Shown: positions 55,759 to 64,000 of the stretch, one piece after another
Layout of the letters: every line of letters begins with the position of its first letter
Numbering within the stretch: the stretch's first letter is position 1
Source: Caulobacter rhizosphaerae
GTDB taxonomy: Bacteria; Pseudomonadota; Alphaproteobacteria; Caulobacterales; Caulobacteraceae
Assembly: GCF_010977555.1 (NCBI RefSeq)
Contig: NZ_CP048815.1
Location: 3,526,501-3,590,500 of the forward strand
DNA length: 64,000 bases
Direction: 5' to 3'
Notes under the pieces: generated by a model
The model's input: the letters and a program-made list of their open reading frames with translations, nothing else
Told to the model about the DNA's origin: nothing
Databases searched by the model: none
Translations under genes and position numbers: made by a program

Positions 55759-55793
55759 CGCCGACCCCGCCCTTCGCTGGAGCGGGGTCGGCG
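55759..55793. terminator. Hairpin between convergent pepP and small secreted gene
   Basis: Perfect 12-bp arms (55759-55770 and 55782-55793) with an 11-base loop. No clear T run on either side, so it may be a weak bidirectional stop. Confidence 0.45.
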
Positions 55794-55803
55794 ACGGTCG
55801 TCG

Positions 55804-56277
55804 CTATTTGGCGGAGGACGAGCTGATCCCCGCCTCCTTGAGCATTTCCTCGAACTTTTTTTCGTCCATGGATTTGCCCAGTCCAGCCATGCCTTCGGTC
55901 ACCTTGGGATCGCTCATCAGACCACGCATGGCCGCTTGGCCGAGCACGCCGAACGCCTGGCCGATGGAGCCCGTACCCTCGTACTTCAGCGCATCAACGG
56001 TCTCCTTGCGGCAGTCGACCAGCATCAGGCGCTGCATCAGGGCGCCCGCCTTCTGGACGGCGGCGTCGCGCTGGGCGTCGGTCAGGTTGGTCATCGGCTT
56101 CACCGACGGGTGCGAGCTGATCGCCGCGAAGAGCCAACCCACCAGCTGGGCCTGGTCGGCATCGGTGGTCGAGCGCACCAGGCATTTGGACATGTCGTCG
56201 GCATAGACGCCGGCGCAAGCCATGCCCGGCGCAAGGAGCGCGCCCGCCAGGGCGGCGCTAGTGATCAATCGACGCAA
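55804..56277 (-). CDS. Small secreted protein of unknown function (TTG start)
   Basis: A 157-residue protein. No ATG or GTG gives a sensible N-terminus, but TTG at 56277 is preceded by GGGGGAC and starts a good signal peptide (residues 1-23, cleavage after ACA). The mature part is helical, with two cysteines (near residues 30 and 85) and a charged C-terminus ('MDEKKFEEMLKEAGI'). Family not recognised. The open frame continues far upstream antisense-free into hrpB, but only this part has protein-like composition. Confidence 0.68.
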   Translation of the reverse strand: MRRLITSAALAGALLAPGMACAGVYADDMSKCLVRSTTDADQAQLVGWLFAAISSHPSVKPMTNLTDAQRDAAVQKAGALMQRLMLVDCRKETVDALKYEGTGSIGQAFGVLGQAAMRGLMSDPKVTEGMAGLGKSMDEKKFEEMLKEAGISSSSAK

Positions 56278-56360
56278 TGGTAGTCCCCCGAAAAGCGGCG
56301 ACTCTGCCGCAGGCGCAGTGATGCAACTTCCCCGGCCATGGACAAGCTTTATCGCCGACC

Positions 56361-58817
56361 TTAAGTGCCCCGAGGCTTGGCCCGCGTCGTCGGCGCCGTC
56401 GTCGCCGGGTCGTCCGGCCAGACGTGGCGCGGATAGCGGCCCTTCATCTCCGTCTTCACCTCGCGCCAAGAGCCCTTCCAGAACCCCGGCAGGTCCTTGG
56501 TGATCTGGATCGGCTTGTGGCCCGGCGACAGCAGGGCCAGCACCAGGGGCGCGCCGCCGACGGTCGGATGGGCCGTCAGGCCGAACAGCTCCTGCACCCG
56601 CACGTCGACGCGCGGACCGCCGTCGGCGGCGTAGTCGATGGCGAAGCTGGAGCCGGTCGGCGCCGTGAACCGGGCTGGAGCGTCGGCGTCGAGCCGGCGG
56701 TGCAGGTCCCAGGGGACTAGGGTCCGGATGGCGTCGGCCAAGGCCCCGTCGCCCAGCTGGCTCAGGGCCGAGCGACCGGCCAGCAGCGGCTCCAGCCATT
56801 CGTCCAGCCGCCCAAGCAAGGCCGTGTCCGACAGATCCGGCCAAGTCTCGGCGTCGCGTTCGCGCAGGAAGGCCACGCGGCGACGCAGGGCCTGAGCGCC
56901 CTCGCCCAGCGGCACGGCGGACAGTCCCTCGCGCGCGACCTGGTCCAGCAGCGCCTTGGCGACCAAGCCCGGATCGACCTTGTCCAGCAGCCGCTCCTCG
57001 ACCACCAGCTTTCCCAGGCGCAGCAGGCGGCGGGCACGGACCTTGCCCTTGGCGTCCGGCTCCAGCCTGTCCTCGGCCACCAGCCGGTCGGCGAAGGCCT
57101 CGCGCAGGCTGGCCTCGTCCAGCGGCGCGGCCAGCAGGATGCGGTCGCGGGCCTCGCCGCCGCCCAGTTCGCCGACGGCCAGCCAGGTCTCGCGGGCCAG
57201 GGCGTCGGTGGCCTCCAGATAGACCCCGCGCCCGCCGGCCAGCTGGTATTCCCCTGGCTTGCCGCGGGCTCGGGCCACCCGTTCCGGATAGGCCTCGGCC
57301 AGCATCAGGGCGTCGTCCAGCGTCGCGGCGCCCGAGGCTCGGCCGGCCGAGCGGGCCCAGCGTTCCGACAAGATCCGGGCGTCGCGGGCCCTGGGCGAAC
57401 GGTCGCGATCGAAGCTTTCCAGCCGGTGGCGCAGGTCGACGTCTCGGCCGCCCAGGCCCTGCTCGCTGAGTACGGCGGCGACCTTGGCCCCCCGCTCGGC
57501 TTGGCCGGAGGCGGCGGCGCGCACGACCATGTGGGCCAGGCGCGGGGCCAGCGGCATGTCGGCCAGGGCCCGGCCGTGGGCGGTCAGGCCGCCCTGCCCG
57601 TCCAGGGCTTGCAGGCGGTTGAGCAAGATCCGCGCCTCGTTGAACGCGGCGGCCGGCGGCTTGTCGAGGAAGGCCAGGTCGCCCACGTCCCGCGCCCCCC
57701 AACGGGCCAGGTTCAGGGCCAGGTTCGACAGGTCGGCCTCGAGGATTTCCGGGCGGGCGAAGGCCGGCAGGGCCCGGGTCTCCGGCTCGTCCCACAGACG
57801 ATAGCAGACGCCCGGCTCGGTGCGGCCGGCGCGGCCCCGGCGCTGGTCGGCGGCGGCGCGGCTGACGCGCACGGTCTCCAGCCGGGTCAGGCCGCTGGAC
57901 GGGTCGAAGCGCGGCACGCGGGCCAGGCCGCAATCGATCACCACCCGCACGCCCTCGATGGTCAGGCTGGTCTCGGCGATCGAGGTGGCCAGGACCACCT
58001 TGCGCCGGCCCGGCGCGGCGGGGGCGACGGCCCGATCCTGCTCGGCCGGCTCCAGCGCGCCGTACAGCGGCGTGACGTCAACCTCGGGCCGCCGCAACCG
58101 CTCGCGCAGCAGGGTCTCGGTCCGGCGGATCTCGCCCTGGCCGGGCAGGAAGACCAGCAGGCCGCCGCCCTCCTCCGCCAAGGCGCGTTCGACGGCGCGA
58201 ACCACCCGCTCCTCCAGGCGCATTCCTGTTGCTTGGGGGCGCTCGTCGCGGCCCAGATAGCGGGTGTCGACCGGAAACATCCGTCCCTGGCTCTCGACCA
58301 CTGGCGCGTCGCCCAGCAGGGCCGAGATCCGCGCCCCGTCCAAGGTGGCCGACATCAACAGGATCTTCAGGTCCTCGCGCACCAGGCCCTGGGCGTCGCG
58401 GGCCAGGGCTAGGCCGAGGTCGGCGTCGAGGCTGCGCTCGTGGAACTCGTCGAAGATCACCGCCGCCACGCCCTCAAGGCCCGGATCGTCGAGAATCATT
58501 CGGGTGAAGACGCCCTCGGTCACCACCTCGACCCGGGTCCGGGCCGAGACCTTGGACTGCAGCCGGACGCGGAACCCCACGGTCTCGCCAACGCCTTCGC
58601 CCAGGCTCTGGGCCATACGGGAGGCGGCGGCGCGGGCGGCCAGGCGGCGCGGCTCCAGCATGACGATCTTGCCGCCGGCGACCCAAGGCTCGTCCAACAG
58701 GGCCAGCGGCACGACCGTGGTCTTGCCCGCGCCGGGCGGCGCGACCAGCACGGCGGCTTCGCGCCCGGCAAGCGCGGATTTCAAGGCCGGCAAGGCTTCG
58801 TGGATGGGAAGGGTCAC
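56361..58817 (-). CDS. hrpB: ATP-dependent RNA helicase HrpB
   Basis: An 818-residue DEAH-type helicase of the HrpB family. Motifs in order: PPGAGKTT (I), 'FDEFHERS' (II, DEFH in place of DEAH, normal for HrpB), 'LMSATLDG' (III), 'QRRGRAGRTEPG' (VI). The HrpB-specific C-terminal domain ends near 'WPDDPATTAPTTRAKPRGT'. GTG at 58817 gives the usual family N-terminus (TLPIHEALPAL); the frame is open upstream. Cellular role is not well known. Confidence 0.94.
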   Translation of the reverse strand: MTLPIHEALPALKSALAGREAAVLVAPPGAGKTTVVPLALLDEPWVAGGKIVMLEPRRLAARAAASRMAQSLGEGVGETVGFRVRLQSKVSARTRVEVVTEGVFTRMILDDPGLEGVAAVIFDEFHERSLDADLGLALARDAQGLVREDLKILLMSATLDGARISALLGDAPVVESQGRMFPVDTRYLGRDERPQATGMRLEERVVRAVERALAEEGGGLLVFLPGQGEIRRTETLLRERLRRPEVDVTPLYGALEPAEQDRAVAPAAPGRRKVVLATSIAETSLTIEGVRVVIDCGLARVPRFDPSSGLTRLETVRVSRAAADQRRGRAGRTEPGVCYRLWDEPETRALPAFARPEILEADLSNLALNLARWGARDVGDLAFLDKPPAAAFNEARILLNRLQALDGQGGLTAHGRALADMPLAPRLAHMVVRAAASGQAERGAKVAAVLSEQGLGGRDVDLRHRLESFDRDRSPRARDARILSERWARSAGRASGAATLDDALMLAEAYPERVARARGKPGEYQLAGGRGVYLEATDALARETWLAVGELGGGEARDRILLAAPLDEASLREAFADRLVAEDRLEPDAKGKVRARRLLRLGKLVVEERLLDKVDPGLVAKALLDQVAREGLSAVPLGEGAQALRRRVAFLRERDAETWPDLSDTALLGRLDEWLEPLLAGRSALSQLGDGALADAIRTLVPWDLHRRLDADAPARFTAPTGSSFAIDYAADGGPRVDVRVQELFGLTAHPTVGGAPLVLALLSPGHKPIQITKDLPGFWKGSWREVKTEMKGRYPRHVWPDDPATTAPTTRAKPRGT

Positions 58818-59051
58818 GCGGCGTGGTTTAAGGGCGCGGGCTGAAATCACCAAGCACCGGCCGCCGCGCCCTGGTCTTTCTCCGATCGCCCAACCCGAAG
58901 GCAACCCAGGCCAAGAAGCGTGCTGCAACGCAACATCGCCTCGGCAGAGCATGGCTCATATTGCGCACAGCGGGGCGAACAATTACGCACGCCCTCCGCT
59001 TTACCTTGACCGCGTCCCGCTAACCGGGCCACGGTCCGCAAAATTTATCTA

Positions 59052-59074
59052 CGCGGCCCCCGGGGGTGGCCGCG
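59052..59074 (+). other. Hairpin in the leader of the APC permease
   Basis: Arms CGCGGCC (59052-59058) and GGCCGCG (59068-59074) around a C/G-rich loop, ending 7 bases before the ribosome binding site GGAGG (59082-59086). It could affect translation or mRNA stability. The rest of the 273-base gap (58818-59090) shows nothing clear. Confidence 0.4.
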
Positions 59075-59090
59075 GGTCTCTGGAGGAAAT

Positions 59091-60674
59091 ATGTGGCGCG
59101 TTAAGTCACTGGATGCGATTCTAGCAACGGCCAAGAAGAAGTCGCTGCATCGCTCGCTCGGCCCCATTCAGCTGACCCTGCTGGGCGTGGGCGCGATCAT
59201 CGGCACGGGGATCTTCGTGCTGACCGCCGCCGCCGCCCAGAAGGCCGGCCCGGGCATGATGTGGAGCTTCGTGATCGCCGGCGCCGTCTGCGCCATCGCC
59301 GCGCTCTGCTACTCGGAACTGGCGTCGATGCTGCCCGTCTCGGGCTCGGCCTACACCTATACCTACGCCGTGATGGGCGAACTGCTGGCCTGGATGGTCG
59401 GCTGGGCGCTGATCCTGGAATATGCGGTCGCCGCCAGCGCCGTCTCGGTCGGATGGTCCGGCTATTTCCTCGGATTGATCGAGAACGCCCTCCACTTCCA
59501 CTGGCCCGACGCGTTGCGATCCGGCCCCGCCTGGTCGATGAACGGCTTCATCCCGGTGGCCGACTTCAGCGCCGGCGTCGTCAACATCCCGGCCATCCTG
59601 GTGGCCCTGACCGTGACCGCCCTGCTGGTTCGCGGCACGACCGAGAGCGCCCGCGTCAACGCCATCCTGGTGGTGATCAAGGTGACGGCCCTGACCGCCT
59701 TCGTCATCCTGACCCTGCCGGTGATCAAGACCGGCAACTTCTCGCCCTTCACCCCCAACGGCTGGTTCGGCCCGCACGGGACGACGGGCATGGGCGTGGT
59801 CGGGGCGGCCGCCTCGATCTTCTTCGCCTATGTCGGCTTCGACGCGGTCTCCACCGCGGCGGAGGAAACCAAGAACCCGCAGCGCAATGTGCCGATCGGC
59901 CTGATCGGCAGCCTGGGGATCTGCACCATCTTCTACCTGCTGGTCGCCGCCGGCGCGGTCGGCGCGATCGGCGCCCAACCCGTGCTGGCCCTCGACGGCT
60001 CCGTCGTCCAGCCCGGCTCGGCCGCCTTCCAGGCCGCCTGCGCCACCGCCGCCAACGCCGACCGCCTGGTCTGCTCCAACGAGGCCCTCGCCCACGTGCT
60101 GCGCGAGATCAACTGGCCCGTCGTCGGCAACCTGCTGGGCCTGGCGGCCAACCTGGCCCTGCCTTCGGTCATCCTGATGATGATCTACGGCCAGACCCGC
60201 ATCTTCTTCGTCATGGCCCGCGACGGCCTGCTGCCGCAAAGCCTGGCCAACATCCACCCGAAGTGGAAGACGCCGTACATCGTGACGATCTTCACGGGGG
60301 TCTGCGTCGCGATCGCCGCGGCCTTCTTCCCGGTGGGCCAACTGGCCGACATCTCCAACTCCGGCACCCTGTTCGCCTTCTTCATGGTGGCGATCGCGGT
60401 GATGGTGCTGCGGGTGAAGGATCCGAACCGTCCGCGTCCGTTCAAGACGCCGGCCGTCTGGATCGTGGCCCCTGTGGCCATGGTCGGTTGCGCGGGCCTC
60501 TACTTCAACCTGCCGCTGGAATCGATGCTGGTGCTGCCGATCTGGGGCGCCCTGGGCCTGGTGGTCTATTTCGCCTACGGCTATCGCAAGAGCCACGTCG
60601 GTCGCGGCATCACCGACGAGGTCCACGAGTTGGACCCCGACGCGCCGCCGACCGGCGTGCCCGGCGTGGACTGA
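59091..60674 (+). CDS. APC-family amino acid permease
   Basis: A 527-residue transporter with 12 or more spans. 'LGVGAIIGTGIFVLTAAAAQ' (helix 1), 'SELASMLPVSGSAYTYTY' and 'GFDAVSTAAEETKNPQRN' are typical of the cationic amino acid transporter (CAT/YfnA-like) branch. A soluble loop of about 60 residues with two cysteines follows the eighth span. Imports an amino acid with protons; specificity unknown. A strong terminator follows. Confidence 0.92.
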   Translation: MWRVKSLDAILATAKKKSLHRSLGPIQLTLLGVGAIIGTGIFVLTAAAAQKAGPGMMWSFVIAGAVCAIAALCYSELASMLPVSGSAYTYTYAVMGELLAWMVGWALILEYAVAASAVSVGWSGYFLGLIENALHFHWPDALRSGPAWSMNGFIPVADFSAGVVNIPAILVALTVTALLVRGTTESARVNAILVVIKVTALTAFVILTLPVIKTGNFSPFTPNGWFGPHGTTGMGVVGAAASIFFAYVGFDAVSTAAEETKNPQRNVPIGLIGSLGICTIFYLLVAAGAVGAIGAQPVLALDGSVVQPGSAAFQAACATAANADRLVCSNEALAHVLREINWPVVGNLLGLAANLALPSVILMMIYGQTRIFFVMARDGLLPQSLANIHPKWKTPYIVTIFTGVCVAIAAAFFPVGQLADISNSGTLFAFFMVAIAVMVLRVKDPNRPRPFKTPAVWIVAPVAMVGCAGLYFNLPLESMLVLPIWGALGLVVYFAYGYRKSHVGRGITDEVHELDPDAPPTGVPGVD

Positions 60675-60714
60675 GATTAGGACTTGAACAGGCGTCCATA
60701 ACGCTTAGTTCGGA

Positions 60715-60750
60715 CGGGCGGAGACCCTCGGGTCTCCGCCCGTTTTCGTT
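60715..60750 (+). terminator. Intrinsic terminator after the APC permease
   Basis: A perfect 12-bp stem (60715-60726 and 60731-60742) with a CTCG loop and TTTTCGTTT after it. It lies just before the MBL gene, whose ribosome binding site follows it. Confidence 0.9.
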
Positions 60751-60765
60751 TGGAGCCGTCCCGCA

Positions 60766-61479
60766 ATGGCCGACATGCCGATCCGCGCCGTCATCGCGCC
60801 GGTCACGCCGCTGCAGCAGAACTGCACGATCGTCTGGTGCGCCAAGACCCTGAAGGCCGCGGTGATCGATCCCGGCGGCGAGATCCCGCGCCTGATGAAG
60901 GCCATCGAGGACCAGGGCCTGACCTTGGAGAAGATCTGGATCACCCACGGCCACATGGACCACGCCGGCGGCGCGGCCGAGCTCAAGCGCCTGACCGGCG
61001 TTCCGATCGAGGGTCCGCACAAGGACGACCAGTTCTGGATCGACCGCATCCAGGAGAGCGGCGAGATGTATGGGATCCCCGAGGCGCGGATCTTCGTCAC
61101 CGACCGCTGGCTTGACGACGGCGACGTGGTCACCCTGGGCGAGACCCAGTTCGAGGTGTTGCACTGCCCCGGGCATACGCCCGGTCACGTGATCTTCTTC
61201 CACCGCCAGGCGCGCTTCGCCCAGGTGGGGGACGTGCTGTTCAAGGGCTCGATCGGCCGCACCGACTTCCCGCGCGGCAGCCATCAGGACCTGTTGGACG
61301 CCATCACCGGCAAGCTTTGGCCGCTGGGCGACGACGTCCAGTTCGTGCCGGGCCATGGCCCGATGTCGACCTTCGGGGCCGAGCGGCGGTCCAACCCGTT
61401 TGTCGGAGACCGGGCGATCGAGGCGATGGCCCTCCAGGGCAAGGCCTACGAGACGCCGGTCAACCGCTCGCCGGGCTAG
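60766..61479 (+). CDS. MBL-fold metallohydrolase (glyoxalase II-like)
   Basis: A 237-residue enzyme of the metallo-beta-lactamase fold. The zinc motif THGHMDHAGG, 'CPGHTPGHVIF', 'DVLFKGSIGRTDFP' and 'VPGHGPMST' give all metal ligands. Closest to the YcbL/GloB2-like type-I glyoxalase II group, but a thioesterase or sulfur dioxygenase role is possible. GGAG precedes the ATG at 60766. Confidence 0.9.
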   Translation: MADMPIRAVIAPVTPLQQNCTIVWCAKTLKAAVIDPGGEIPRLMKAIEDQGLTLEKIWITHGHMDHAGGAAELKRLTGVPIEGPHKDDQFWIDRIQESGEMYGIPEARIFVTDRWLDDGDVVTLGETQFEVLHCPGHTPGHVIFFHRQARFAQVGDVLFKGSIGRTDFPRGSHQDLLDAITGKLWPLGDDVQFVPGHGPMSTFGAERRSNPFVGDRAIEAMALQGKAYETPVNRSPG

Positions 61480-61487
61480 CGCGATCG

Positions 61488-61916
61488 CTAGTTCGGCGGT
61501 CCGCGCCGGGCGAGCAGCTCGGCTTGGCTGAGCTCGCCGTTCTTGTCCGTGTCGAGCGCGGCGAAGCGGGCCTTGGCGGCGGCCAGGGCCTCGGCCTCGG
61601 TGATCTTGCCGTCGTGGTCGGCGTCCATGGCGCTCAAGGCGGCGCTCCCGCCGCCGCCCTTGCCCGCCTCCGGATGCTCGGCGCGACGCGCCTCCATCCG
61701 CTGCTGGATCGCGGCCAGCTCCTGTGCGTCGATCACGCCGTCATGGTTGGCGTCCAGGCGCTGGAACCGCGCCTTGGCGGCGTCCTCGAACTCCTGGGCG
61801 CTGACCACGCCGTCGCCATTGGCGTCCTGACCGCCACGCGGTCCCTGGGCGTGGGCCAGACTCGCGGCGGCGATGAAGGAAAGGGCGGCCAGGGCCGTCG
61901 GCGATAGGCGGGGCAT
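61488..61916 (-). CDS. Secreted EF-hand protein with four calcium-binding loops
   Basis: A 142-residue protein with a signal peptide (residues 1-23). Four EF-hand loops start at Asp31, Asp55, Asp98 and Asp122, each ending with Glu at loop position 12 (Glu42, 66, 109 and 133). A Gly-rich linker (87-90) separates two pairs. It probably binds Ca2+ or other divalent ions in the periplasm. ATG at 61916 with GGAGA. It diverges from a response regulator gene and shares a 10-base motif with its leader. Confidence 0.9.
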   Translation of the reverse strand: MPRLSPTALAALSFIAAASLAHAQGPRGGQDANGDGVVSAQEFEDAAKARFQRLDANHDGVIDAQELAAIQQRMEARRAEHPEAGKGGGGSAALSAMDADHDGKITEAEALAAAKARFAALDTDKNGELSQAELLARRGPPN

Positions 61917-61919
61917 GGG

Positions 61920-62002
61920 CTGTCTCCAGGCGACAATTCGGGAAGATTGGTCGCATGGCCGGGTTGCGTCCCTGTTGCAGGCGTGAAATCTGCTGGAGAC
62001 AG
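61920..62002. promoter_or_regulatory. Inverted repeat in the EF-hand / two-component intergenic region
   Basis: CTGTCTCCAG at 61920-61929 is the exact complement of CTGGAGACAG at 61993-62002. The left copy, read on the minus strand, holds the ribosome binding site of the EF-hand gene. The right copy is 20 bases before the regulator's ATG. Both leaders would thus begin the same way, and the spacing between copies is 63 bases. Confidence 0.5.
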
Positions 62003-62022
62003 GGGCGTGGAAAGAGCAAGTC

Positions 62023-62820
62023 ATGGAAAGTTCGCAAGATCCCGCGACGACCTCGGTCGCCGCCTCCCCGACCGGCCAGAACGCGCATGGCCAAAACACC
62101 GATCCAGCGCGCGGCGCCCGCGTCCTGATCGTCGACGACGATCCGGGCATCCGCGACGTCGTGGCCGACTTCCTGGGCCGACACGGCTACACCATCGACA
62201 CCGCGTCGGACTCGCGGACCATGGAGCAGGCCCTGGCCCGCGGCCCGGTCGACCTGGTGGTTCTGGACGTCATGCTGCCGGGCGAGGACGGCCTGGCCAT
62301 CTGCCGCCGCCTGTCGGCCGCCGACGGCCCGGCCATCATCATGCTTTCGGCCATGGGCGAGGAAACCGACCGCATCGTCGGCCTTGAGCTGGGGGCCGAC
62401 GACTACCTGCCCAAGCCGTGCAATCCGCGCGAACTGCTGGCCCGCATCCGGGCCGTGCTGCGCCGCCGACAGGAGCCCCGCACGGTCGACGACGGCATGG
62501 GCGCGGCCTGCGAGTTCGCCGGCTGGCGCCTGGACCTGGTGCGCCGCGAACTGCGCTCCCCACAGTCGGTGGTCGTCAACCTGTCCAGCGGCGAATTCTC
62601 GCTGCTGCGCGCCTTCGTCGAGCGGCCGCAGCGGGTGCTCACCCGCGACCAGCTGCTGGACCTGGCTCGGGGCCGCGAAAGCGACGCCTACGACCGCGCC
62701 ATCGACGTCCAGATCAGCCGCCTGCGCCGCAAGCTCGACGACGGCGGCGGCGGCGAGCTGATCCGCACCATCCGCAGCGAAGGCTACATGTTCACCTCGA
62801 AGGTGACCCGCACGCCATGA
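62023..62820 (+). CDS. OmpR-family response regulator
   Basis: A 265-residue regulator. The receiver domain has the acid pocket DDD (38-40), phospho-acceptor Asp82 (VLDVMLPGEDG) and Lys131 (LPKPC). The winged-helix DNA-binding domain (about 165-260) ends with 'TIRSEGYMF'. An unusual 30-residue polar N-terminal extension precedes the receiver; a later start is not obvious. Overlaps the kinase gene by ATGA. Confidence 0.94.
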   Translation: MESSQDPATTSVAASPTGQNAHGQNTDPARGARVLIVDDDPGIRDVVADFLGRHGYTIDTASDSRTMEQALARGPVDLVVLDVMLPGEDGLAICRRLSAADGPAIIMLSAMGEETDRIVGLELGADDYLPKPCNPRELLARIRAVLRRRQEPRTVDDGMGAACEFAGWRLDLVRRELRSPQSVVVNLSSGEFSLLRAFVERPQRVLTRDQLLDLARGRESDAYDRAIDVQISRLRRKLDDGGGGELIRTIRSEGYMFTSKVTRTP

Positions 62821-64000
62821 CCGAACCCGTGCGGGTGAAGGGTCCAGGCAGCGCGCCGCTGTTCGTCCAGGCCCTGGGCCTGGTCATCGCAACCCTGGTG
62901 GCGGCGCAGCTGATCGCCATCGCCGTGGTCTTCAACCTGCCGCCGCCCCCGCCCGAGGTCTACCGGCTGAGCGAGATCGTCCGCGTCGTCAAGGGCGGCG
63001 CCACGGTCCAGCCGCGCGATGGTCGCGCCCTGCTGATCCGTCGCCACGCCGGCCCCATCCGGGGCCTGGTCGACAACCGCCGCCGCGCCGAGTTCAAGAC
63101 CGCTCTGGCCCGCGAGCTGGGGGTCGATCCGGCTCGGATCGAGATGGACATCGACACCGGCCCGCGTTTCTTCGTCCGCGCCCAGAAGCGCACCTTCGTC
63201 CAGGATCTGCCGCGGGAGCGCCGGCCACGGGACGGACTGGGCGGACCCGGCGGTCCGCGCGGCGACAACGATCCAGGCCGCCCCGGCGGCCCCGGTGGTC
63301 CCCCCGACGGCTTCGGCGGCCCGCCCCGCGCGCAGCGGCCCGACGGTCCGCGCGACGAGCCATTCATCGTCGGCGACTTCAAGCTGGCCATTCACCAGGA
63401 CAATGGACGCTGGACGGTCGTCGAACCCAAGCCCGCCATTCGCTTCGACAGCTGGCAGCAGCGGATCCTGCTGATCCTGGTCCTGTCGATGCTGTGCGTT
63501 TCGCCCCTGGCCTGGCTGTTCGCCCGCCGCCTGTCAGGTCCGATCAGCGCCTTCGCCGGCGCCGCCGAGCGGCTGGGTCGCGACCCCCGCGCCGCGCCGC
63601 TGGAGCTGAAGGGTTCAGCCGAGGTGATCGCCGCCGCCAACGCCTTCAACATGATGCAGGAGCGCCTGCGCCGCTACGTCGAGGACCGCACCGCGATGAT
63701 CGGCGCGGTGGCGCACGACCTGCGCACGCCGCTGACCCGCCTGCGCTTCCGGATCGAGGCCGTGCCGGACGATGTCCGCGCCAAGCTGGCCTCCGACATC
63801 GACCAGATGGAGGCGATGATCGCCGCCACCATGGCCTTCGTGCGCGACACCACTCGCCCGGCCGAACGGACCCGACTGGAACTGGCCTCGCTGCTGGAAA
63901 GCATCATCGACGAGGCGGCCGAGACCGGTGGCCAGGCTTCGGTGGAATTGGGCGAGAAGATCGTCATCGACGGGGACCCGGTCGCACTTCGCCGCCTGCT
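62817..64000 (+). CDS. Sensor histidine kinase (3' cut by window)
   Basis: About 394 residues are visible. A membrane span (about 15-41), a periplasmic domain with a Gly/Pro/Arg/Asp-rich insert (about residues 130-182), a second span (about 218-238), HAMP, and the H-box 'AVAHDLRTPLTRLR' with His300. The ATP-binding domain begins near the window end. ATG at 62817 overlaps the regulator stop. It would phosphorylate the regulator upstream; the signal may be a metal ion, given the EF-hand neighbour. Confidence 0.92.
   Translation, partial: MTEPVRVKGPGSAPLFVQALGLVIATLVAAQLIAIAVVFNLPPPPPEVYRLSEIVRVVKGGATVQPRDGRALLIRRHAGPIRGLVDNRRRAEFKTALARELGVDPARIEMDIDTGPRFFVRAQKRTFVQDLPRERRPRDGLGGPGGPRGDNDPGRPGGPGGPPDGFGGPPRAQRPDGPRDEPFIVGDFKLAIHQDNGRWTVVEPKPAIRFDSWQQRILLILVLSMLCVSPLAWLFARRLSGPISAFAGAAERLGRDPRAAPLELKGSAEVIAAANAFNMMQERLRRYVEDRTAMIGAVAHDLRTPLTRLRFRIEAVPDDVRAKLASDIDQMEAMIAATMAFVRDTTRPAERTRLELASLLESIIDEAAETGGQASVELGEKIVIDGDPVALRRL

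Noticed and set aside
59121..60626. Long minus-strand frame opposite the APC permease
   Set aside because: Shadow with His/Asp/Gln bias and no motif; the plus strand has all permease signatures.

Overview
The window looks like chromosomal DNA of a Caulobacter-type alphaproteobacterium. GC content is high throughout. Many same-strand genes overlap by ATGA or GTGA. The S10-spc-alpha ribosomal cluster, rlmB next to tRNA-Tyr/tRNA-Gly/tuf, and several protein types (TCR/Tet-like MFS, M24B PepP, DUF559, YdeP-like FdhF with FdhD) fit that group. The genus is inferred from gene content and style; no 16S gene is present.

Layout. 1-8.9 kb: a cut-off gene, a small lipoprotein, then minus-strand rarA / membrane protein / RluA-type pseudouridine synthase, a VOC protein, a GFA-type zinc protein, a DegP-like lipoprotein protease, and a coupled VOC-ArsR-SRPBCC-MFS cassette whose promoter lies in an AT-rich repeat region. 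9-14.7 kb: an NPP-type phosphodiesterase, an ABC exporter (ATPase plus permease, with a possible coupled leader peptide) followed by a lipoprotein, and a chemoreceptor. 14.7-29.3 kb: rpsJ to rplQ on the minus strand, including secY, adk and rpoA, with intrinsic terminators inside the cluster and good promoter matches before rpsJ and rpsM. 29.3-39.3 kb: a beta-barrel protein, a GH43-like propeller protein, a DUF2807 repeat protein, the fdhD / formate-dehydrogenase-like pair, a cNMP-binding/thioredoxin-reductase-like fusion and a class C beta-lactamase-fold hydrolase. 39.5-42 kb: tRNA-Tyr, tRNA-Gly and tuf (minus), with rlmB diverging from them. 42-55.8 kb: a proline-rich lipoprotein with a second membrane anchor, TerC, DUF423, a Bcr/CflA exporter, two alpha/beta hydrolases, LtrA, an O-antigen-ligase-type polymerase, prmA, a DUF559 nuclease-like gene bracketed by inverted palindromic repeats, and pepP. 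55.8-64 kb: a small secreted protein, hrpB, an APC permease, an MBL-fold hydrolase, an EF-hand protein diverging from an OmpR-type regulator, and a sensor kinase cut by the window end.

Most of the window is core genome. The least ordinary signals are: the DUF559 gene inside an inverted pair of structured repeats with differing centres; the transcriptional segmentation of the ribosomal cluster plus an attenuator-like hairpin in the S10 leader; the ArsR cassette with its likely operator; the 10-bp inverted repeat shared by the EF-hand and two-component leaders; and several families of intergenic palindromes.
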